Source: Atherinomorus stipes
Taxonomy: Eukaryota; Chordata; Actinopteri; Atheriniformes; Atherinidae
DNA: 64,000 bases
Assembly: GCA_023101725.1 (NCBI GenBank)
Contig: JALJCO010003472.1
Span: forward strand, 1 to 64,000
Direction of reading: 5' to 3'
The notes beneath the pieces were generated by a model that saw only the letters and a program-made list of their open reading frames with translations, did no database searches and had not been told where the DNA came from. How positions within the stretch are numbered: the stretch's first letter is position 1; every line of letters starts with the position of its first letter. The position numbers were made by a program, and so were the translations under genes. Positions 57,577-64,000 of this stretch are shown in pieces.

Positions 57577-60062
57577 ACTCTTGTAAGTAAAGCTCCCTGA
57601 TTCTCCAGATTGATTGAGATACTGTTGCGTTACAACACAATACCATGAGTTTATTGTCATTTTTATATATGTGTACTGATACCCATAACAATACTTTTGA
57701 CCCTTAAAGGAAAATCATGAATTGAACAGGGTGCAGTGATATCTTTATTGCAGTGGCAATAAAAATTATGGCTTAAACTCATGAACAAAAATGCTTAAAA
57801 GAAATGCCTATAAAATTATCAAACACTATTTATTGAATAAATTTATTCAAATGTAAGTGAAGATAAATAATTTTCAAAAAGATCATTAAAATAACTGGAT
57901 TATAAATTATTACAAATTTTGTTTCTTTAACTGAAAGAGCATACTGTAGTGCTGAAGAACCTGTATTAAACCAGTAAAACATTAAATCACAGCATTATCT
58001 TCACGATACCATCATCATCATCATTATGACATCTGATAGGCTACTTCCGTCATGTGACACAGAAGACTTGGAAAATACAGTGGCCGGTTTTCAAGCATAA
58101 TTTTCCTGCCTAAAGCCCTGTTCACACGATGACGCCCTAGGGTGAAAAACGCAAAATATTTTTCCAGATGTGACAATTATTTAGACGGTGCCGGTATTTG
58201 GGGGAGTCACAAATGCAAGAAAATGAAACCACCTTCCAAAGTGGAAATCTTGAAAAAGCTGCACTGAAGTGTCACCATTTAAACTACTGAAAACGCAAGT
58301 CTGTTTTGTAATAAAAAGAAGTGTTTGTCGTCACCAATGGCGTCGCCACGTGTGCCAGGGTGTGCTGGTGCGACCCACAGAGGCAGCTGGCACACCCTGG
58401 CAACCTACTGACCTGACTGTAGGTCAGACTCGCCCAGCAAGCATTGCAGAGGTGCTAACTACTGCTAATAGTGATGAAACAGAATTCCCTGTTCCTTGAC
58501 AGACACTGTCAGACCGCTGAATTGACTGTTTGGGTCACTCATCAAATGGAAAGTCGACAAGGGACATCAGTTCCTGTCCATTATTAAAGTGTTGAACTCA
58601 TGTGACTGATCAAAGATGTTTTTCCCAACACGAACTGTTAACTGGTATTTTGGCAACACTGCCTGTTCCGAGTTGCTCTGTGGAGCCTGTTTTCAGTTGT
58701 AAACAGGATTAAATCCACCAGCAGAGCTACGGTGCTCACAGAGAGACTGAAAAGTGTCTTGCTGCTCATCTTTGAAAATGAACTTGCAGAGAAACTGGAC
58801 TCTGATCAGCGGTGTCGCTCCTAACAGGTGCGTCACGTGCATGGTGCAGAGCCCCAAGTGCCAAGCAGGCCCCCAAAACATCAGGCTGACCACAGTCCAC
58901 TGGCCTTGAGAGCAAAGTCCGGCCTAAGAGGACCCAGTGACACTATTTTAAAAAAACTGCCATAGAGTTAAATAAAGTGTGTGGTTCTATACAAACACAC
59001 AGACGTGCATTCTCACAGGTGTGTGTTCCATCAGTGCGACAGAGTGCATGTTGGAAAACACGCCAACCACATGAAATCAGACACACATGATGAAATAAAT
59101 GTGTTCATGGCCAAGCTGCCATCTTGCCCTATAAACTGAGAGCTGTGCACAGGTAAACGGCATCGCTGGCTTTTACTTTGCTGCGAAGCACAATAGTTAA
59201 GATGGTTAATTAGCTTTGATGATCATGCGTAATGTGGATAGCGCTCTGAGAGTGCATGAGTACGTGCATGAGTGTGTCATATTTCAACATGTTCATCTCA
59301 TTGGGCGCAATGTCTGTTATGTTTTTACGATGTGTTTCTTTTTTAACACAAAGTGTGCTTTGCATCAAAAAACATGACATTCCGCACACATTTGCGTTTC
59401 CGTCTGCACACAGAATTTCTCCTAAAAACGCTGAATCCAACAGATATCCAGATATCCAAATATCACTTCCTGAGTATCGGTACATCCATGTCACAACAGA
59501 TGGATCAGGCTTAGTGGTCAGGGCAGGGTGGATCGAGATTTAGCCTAACAGGCTTTAAAAAAAACTCTCTGACGTTTCTGTCTTCACTGCAGACTACAAT
59601 TAAAGATGAGAGCATTTTAGCTGTTATCTGAGGGTGACATATGCACAAGGGTATCAGTGGAGACTTTAACCACAGAAAGTAAAAACCTCCCTCTTACAGC
59701 CTCTCCTTGATAAGCACCTCTTTTCTTTGCTTCAGACTGATGAAAATGTCAAGGAGTTTTTTTTCCCCTCCTCTATGTCTTCTTCAGTTTGAACAGAAAA
59801 TTGCTCTGATGGCCCTACTTTGCTCTCTGCTTTCCTCTCAATACACATGTTTAAAAAGGAGAATCACAGCATCTCTGTACTGAGGAGGGAAAAAAGGAGG
59901 ACCTCTTGCACTCGTCTCTTCTCCATGACTGCTCATCTCTCAGGGTAACAGAAGCCAAAAACAAATACATCTGACACTGTTTTCATTTCACTTTTCTGCA
60001 TTTCGTTCACATGTAACTATAAACACAGTCATTGACGAAAAAGAAGATTTCAATTTAGAAAT
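57577..60062. other. Gene-free stretch
   Basis: No coding exon recognised. A possible MITE end (GCCCTGTTCACACGATGACG at about 58115-58134) has no visible partner. Short ORFs lack homology. Confidence 0.45.
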
Positions 60063-61047
60063 TAGGGATGCCCAATATTATCAGCCAATCTTTATTATCC
60101 GATATCAGCATTAAAATTTGATATTGTAAAATATCGATTTCAGGTTTTTTCAGTTTTCTGATATTTTTACTAAATAAATCTCGCAACTGTTCCATTATGA
60201 AATCTTGCAAGATCTTGTTCCATCAGTGTAGGTCCAGCATGTACAGTATAATGCTGCGTTTCATTTGAACTCGGAACTGGGAATGACGTCACGCCCCACC
60301 TAACTGTGTTCCAGTTCACTAGTTGGAAATCAAGATAGTAGCCTAGCAAAACTACCTGTTTGCTAAAGCTATTGCTTTTAGCTGCTGTTAGCTGAGTTCA
60401 CATTGTAGTTTACATACCACATGAAAAATGTGAATTACACTACAACAGCTTCCCCTTACATCTATATAAACCAATACTACGTTACGTATATGACTGATTT
60501 AATATAATAACATTTAGTCAGAAGTGTAAATAAATGTAACATTACTGGAGCTTCACTGTTGCTAACACCGGGCGTGGCCATCTTTAAATCTGTACTCGGA
60601 GGTGATGAGGATTGTTCGACTCTTCCGAGTCGGAAATCCCACCTGGGGGGCTGTTCCAGCTGAAACTTCCCACTCTGAACTGGGAATTTCCGAGTTCAAA
60701 AGGAACACAGCATAAAAGTGTCTGTTATTGTGAAAGAACTTCATATCCCAGCATTCCTATCAGAGTCATGTGATCATGGTGCAGCTGCTGCTGCTACAGA
60801 CTGACTTGCTTTGAAGCTGCTGGTTTTAAGTTGTTGGTTAAGGTACCAAGTTGTCACAAAACATTATAATTATCCAAATTTTGGCTAATACCTGCTAGTA
60901 TCTGATATTAGGCAGCCAGATGTCCAAAATGAACTCCTCGGGCTGAGTTAAGAATATTATGGGATCTTTGCTCTCTGGACATCGGTTTAAAATCAGAAAT
61001 TAAGAGTTGGACAATATCGGATATTGGATATCAGTAAAAAAGTCAAT
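60063..61047. mobile_element. hAT-like element, second copy (reverse of 4960-5995)
   Basis: Starts TAGGGATGCCCAATATTA. The right part is the complement of 4980-5960, sharing GAGTTGGACAATATCGGAT and GCTTTGAAGCTGCTGGTTTT. The far terminus is eroded. A MITE sits at 60249-60713. Confidence 0.65.
60249..60713. mobile_element. MITE with TAATGCTGCGTTTC ends
   Basis: AATGCTGCGTTTCATTTGAA with CTCGGAACTGGGAAT at the left; CCCAGTTC/CCGAGTTC complements and GGAACACAGCATA at the right. Absent from the sister repeat at 5940-5970, so it is a later insertion. Confidence 0.65.
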
Positions 61048-62061
61048 ATAGGACAGAATGCAAAGACTTTATTATCTAATTCAAACATCATTATAGACTA
61101 AACATCAGTGCGTGGTTTTATCACCCCTGAACTCCACATTGCCTCACTTTTCCCATTTGGTGTTTTTAGTGTCCACGTGTGGGCAATCATGAGCATATAA
61201 AAGTGTAAAGTTGCATGTGTGTACATGCTGCACATGTGGGTGGTTGTGGGAATGTGTGTTCACATGTGCAGACTTAGCAAAAAGAGTTTCTCAAGTCATC
61301 AGTCTGTAGCAGCGAGGATGGAAGAGCTTTGGCAGATTATGTGAAATAAAACCCTGATTTCAGTCAGTAATGAGCTCACAACAAAGTGCTTCGGATTACA
61401 GCTGCTGAGCTGCAATGAGACTTTCAATTAACATTAGGAAAAAATGTAAACATGTGTCTTGTTTTTGTCTTCAACAAATACTTTCAAATGGGTTCACAAG
61501 ATGGAAGAGAGAGTGTAGGAGGAGGAAAATGATCAATATTCCTCTCAAGTCATGATGCCAAGAGGTGATTAGGTTTGCAAAAGGCTGTAAATAAGAATAA
61601 ACAAGAGGATGTAGACAATGGATGCATGGATACAGAACATAGTCTTCAGTTTCAGAACCGAGTTGCTTCCATTTTCAGCCATGTAATGTTATGTTTTTAC
61701 AAAGTGGAAGTTAAGCAGACTTAATTATTACGTTTTCTAGGTCCTGTCAGGTCAAATTTCCATTCAAATGACCATTCATGCTTCAAAAATGGGTGGTTAC
61801 TGGTTTAATGGATGAAACTGCAAGTTCTCTGATTAGTTCATCTGCGACGTCTGCCATTGCCATGTAAACAAAGGAGTTAATAGCACATATGGCAACGCAG
61901 GCCCCACAGATGGTGGTGGAGAATCTGACAATATGAGCCAAAATGAGTTATCCTGTCCACACATGAATGGCACTGCCAGATTATCTGAAAATCTTCACTT
62001 TGGAAGGCAGTTTCCCGATCATTTTTGTTCATTTTCAGCGCAACAAAACTGCATCTGTATA
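61048..62061. other. Gene-free stretch
   Basis: No exon or recognised repeat family seen on either strand. Confidence 0.4.
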
Positions 62062-62065
62062 TTAA

Positions 62066-62650
62066 AGTGCCCCTGGCATGAAATATGCATTTTTTTGAGG
62101 TTTTTGATCATATGTTTTAGTTTCCCCAGCCTGCCTATGTCCCCGACGGGATTAAATTATAGATTTGTGTTTCCTTTTTCCGGGGTGTGTCTGCCTACAT
62201 GGCGAAGTTAGCATTCACAAATGGGCTGATTGGCAGTTGGGCATATTTTACTCCTGGTGCAGCTTGTTACACCATGACTTCCAGCCAATTGCCCCCTCCC
62301 CCCAAACTACTGTCCAAGTCCCTCCCTCCGAGATCTACGACAACATACCGACATCATGGCGTCCAGTTCACATCAGAACTGATCTGTACCTGGTGTACGA
62401 AGGATAGCACCAATCTTTTTGTCCTCCCCACTGAAAAGCTTGTGGATACATTTAATTTCTGCAGGAATGTGCCGATCGAACTAACAGAAAATCTGAATTT
62501 CGGGTCATGGGTGAAAGAAATAATTCAGAGAAACTTGTTACTCGAACTATGATGCTGTTTTCTTCTTAAACTGGACGTAATCGCTGCGTCTGTGTCAGGT
62601 TGGTGACACCGTACGTCCTGTATAGGTCCGCAGGTCTCACAGCAACCTTT
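62066..62650. mobile_element. Possible TTAA-type repeat, one end visible
   Basis: TTAA (62062-62065) followed by AGTGCCCCTGGCATGAAAT, resembling the complement of the right end of 32184-32940. The other end is not found. A 121-codon ORF (62187-62552) lies inside and is not recognised. Confidence 0.3.
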
Positions 62651-62849
62651 TTGCGTTTTACTCAAACATGAGTGTGTGGAGAGGTACGTGTCTGCAACCC
62701 TGGAGACCGCAGGTTACTGCTGAGTGTATGGGCGAGTGTCTCCAGGTATTTGCGTATCACTCCGCCTGCTCTCCGCGAGAGCACCAGCACAATATAGTCC
62801 CAACAAATGTGAAACTTCTGTTCACCAGGAACAAAAATGAATCTTACAT

Positions 62850-62997
62850 AACAATAGTAACGCGCTGTCAGTGAAGGCCAGTAACGGTAACGGCGTTGTG
62901 ATGATAGACTTAGTAATTAGTTAGATTAGCCCGTCACTGAAAAGTAGTGCCGTTAGTAACGGCGATTATTTCTAACGGCGTTATTCCCATCACTGGA
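62850..62997. mobile_element. hAT-like repeat end (GTAACGGCGTT words)
   Basis: Ends TAACGGCGTTATTCCCATCACTG-type (here split by 20-base limit: CGTTATTCCCATCACTGG), with TAATTAGTTAGATTA, familiar from a widespread hAT repeat. It abuts the broken edge of the Tc1-like element. Confidence 0.55.
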
Positions 62998-63623
62998 CCT
63001 GACCAACTGCAGCAACCTCAGATCATAACACCGCCCCCACAGGCTTGTACAGTAGGTACTAGGCATGATGGGTGCATCACTTCACCTGCTTCTCTTCTTA
63101 CCCTGATTCGCCCATCACTCTGGAACAGGGTAAATCTGGACTCATCAGACCACATGAACTTCTTCCATTGCTCCACAGTCCAATCTTTATGCTCCCTAGC
63201 AAATTAAGCCTTTTCTTCCGGATAGCCTCACTGATTAGTGGTTTTCTTACGGCTACACAGCTGTTCAGTCCCAATCCCTTGAGTTCCCTTCGCATTGTGC
63301 TTGTGGAAATGCTCTTACTTTCAGTATCAAACATAGCCCTGAGTTATACTGTTGTTTTTCTTCGATTTGATCTCACCACATGTTTAAGTGATCGCCGATC
63401 ACGATCATTCAGGATTTTTTTTCCGGCCACATTTCTTCCTTGAAGATGATGGGTCCCCACTATCCTTCCAGTTTTTAATAATGCGTTGGACAGTTCTTAA
63501 CCCAATTTTAGTAGTTTCTGCAATCTCTTTAGATGTTTTCTCTGCTTGATGCATGCCAATGATTTGACCCTCTTTAAACAGACTAACATCTTTTCCACGA
63601 CCACGGGATGTGTCTTTCCACAT
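62998..63623 (-). pseudogene. Tc1-like transposase remnant
   Basis: Met at 63623 opens 72 codons with the Tc1 paired-type DNA-binding pattern (GLRTVQRIIKNWKDSGDPSS). After a frame break, 63098-63334 gives STSTMRRELKGLGLNSCVAV and RKPLISEA. A third frame gives the SDESRFTLFQSDGR segment with the first catalytic Asp, followed by a stop in the MIWGCC region. The DDE triad is incomplete, so it cannot be active. Confidence 0.8.
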
Positions 63624-63786
63624 GGTTGTTTAGGAAATGAGAAGCAACTCATTGCACCAGTTGGGGTTCAATAACTTGTTGCCAGCTGAAAGATAATCGC
63701 CCATGCAGTAATTATCCAATAGGAGGCTCATAGCTATTTGCTTACCTAAATCCAGGTGGCGACTTTTTTTCTTTGGCTAGGCAGTG
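62998..63786 (-). mobile_element. Truncated Tc1-like transposon
   Basis: On the minus strand it starts at a TA-CACTGCCTAGCC terminus (63786) and runs to 62998, where it stops at the hAT-like repeat. It carries the helix-turn-helix and part of the catalytic region of a Tc1 transposase but no second terminus. Confidence 0.8.
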
Positions 63787-64000
63787 TATGTTAGCAACAG
63801 CTCAGGCACCTGAAAGTATTGGATATAAGATAACAAAACACTGAGTTTTCTTCATTTAAAAAACAAGTTCAATGAATTTTTTTTTAGTTAGTACTCGTCT
63901 CACATCAAGTAATTTCAAGCTCTTATATTTTTCTTTTTTATCATGAAGATTTTTCTGATGCACCGGAGCAGGAATCACCATCTTCTAACCTCTTGGGTTT
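63787..64000. other. Right edge of window
   Basis: AT-rich sequence with no recognised feature. Confidence 0.4.

Overview
This window is a piece of a teleost (ray-finned fish) nuclear genome. It holds two intact multi-exon vertebrate genes with GT-AG introns. The rest is dominated by fish-type DNA transposons, MITEs (short non-autonomous DNA transposons), non-LTR retrotransposon tails and AT-rich microsatellites. No prokaryotic, organellar or CRISPR-like signal was seen. The species cannot be fixed from the sequence.

Both genes lie on the minus strand in tandem. MCM8 (about 52.46-37.86 kb) has 20 coding exons, 2,676 nt including the stop, encoding 891 aa. It is a meiotic and DNA-repair AAA+ helicase. 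CRLS1 (36.95-20.68 kb) has 7 coding exons, 1,044 nt including the stop, encoding 347 aa. It is mitochondrial cardiolipin synthase. I joined all exons by hand, and the reading frame closes exactly across every junction. The MCM8 stop lies only about 1 kb from the CRLS1 start. The order MCM8 then CRLS1 on one strand is the same as on human chromosome 20p12, so this is conserved synteny. TRMT6, the usual head-to-head neighbour of MCM8 in tetrapods, is not visible in the 11.5 kb beyond the MCM8 promoter.

Layout: 0-4.9 kb, a LINE 3' end, a purine-rich tract and repeat fragments. 4.9-15.45 kb, a deeply nested transposon stack. A TTAA-flanked element is split by a hAT-like element with a perfect 8-bp target duplication. 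That element carries a palindromic element with ends AATAGGGG/CCCCTATT, which is split by a 6.9-kb element with TACCCAGATAGC ends, which carries Harbinger-like sequence and more MITEs. 16.4-18.6 kb, further nested MITEs. 18.6-20.7 kb, mostly unique sequence and the CRLS1 3' side. 20.7-37 kb, CRLS1; its 11.2-kb intron 1 holds a solo LTR containing a second copy of the palindromic element, itself hit by a TTAA MITE. 37-52.5 kb, MCM8, with hAT-type insertions, an L2-type LINE and microsatellites in its introns. 52.5-64 kb, no gene found: several TTAA MITEs, a hAT-like repeat, and a truncated Tc1-like element at the right edge.

No undescribed multi-gene system was found. The most informative structures are the nested insertions. 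For several of them the target duplication, or an unoccupied copy of the same repeat, can be read inside this window, so the order of events can be reconstructed.
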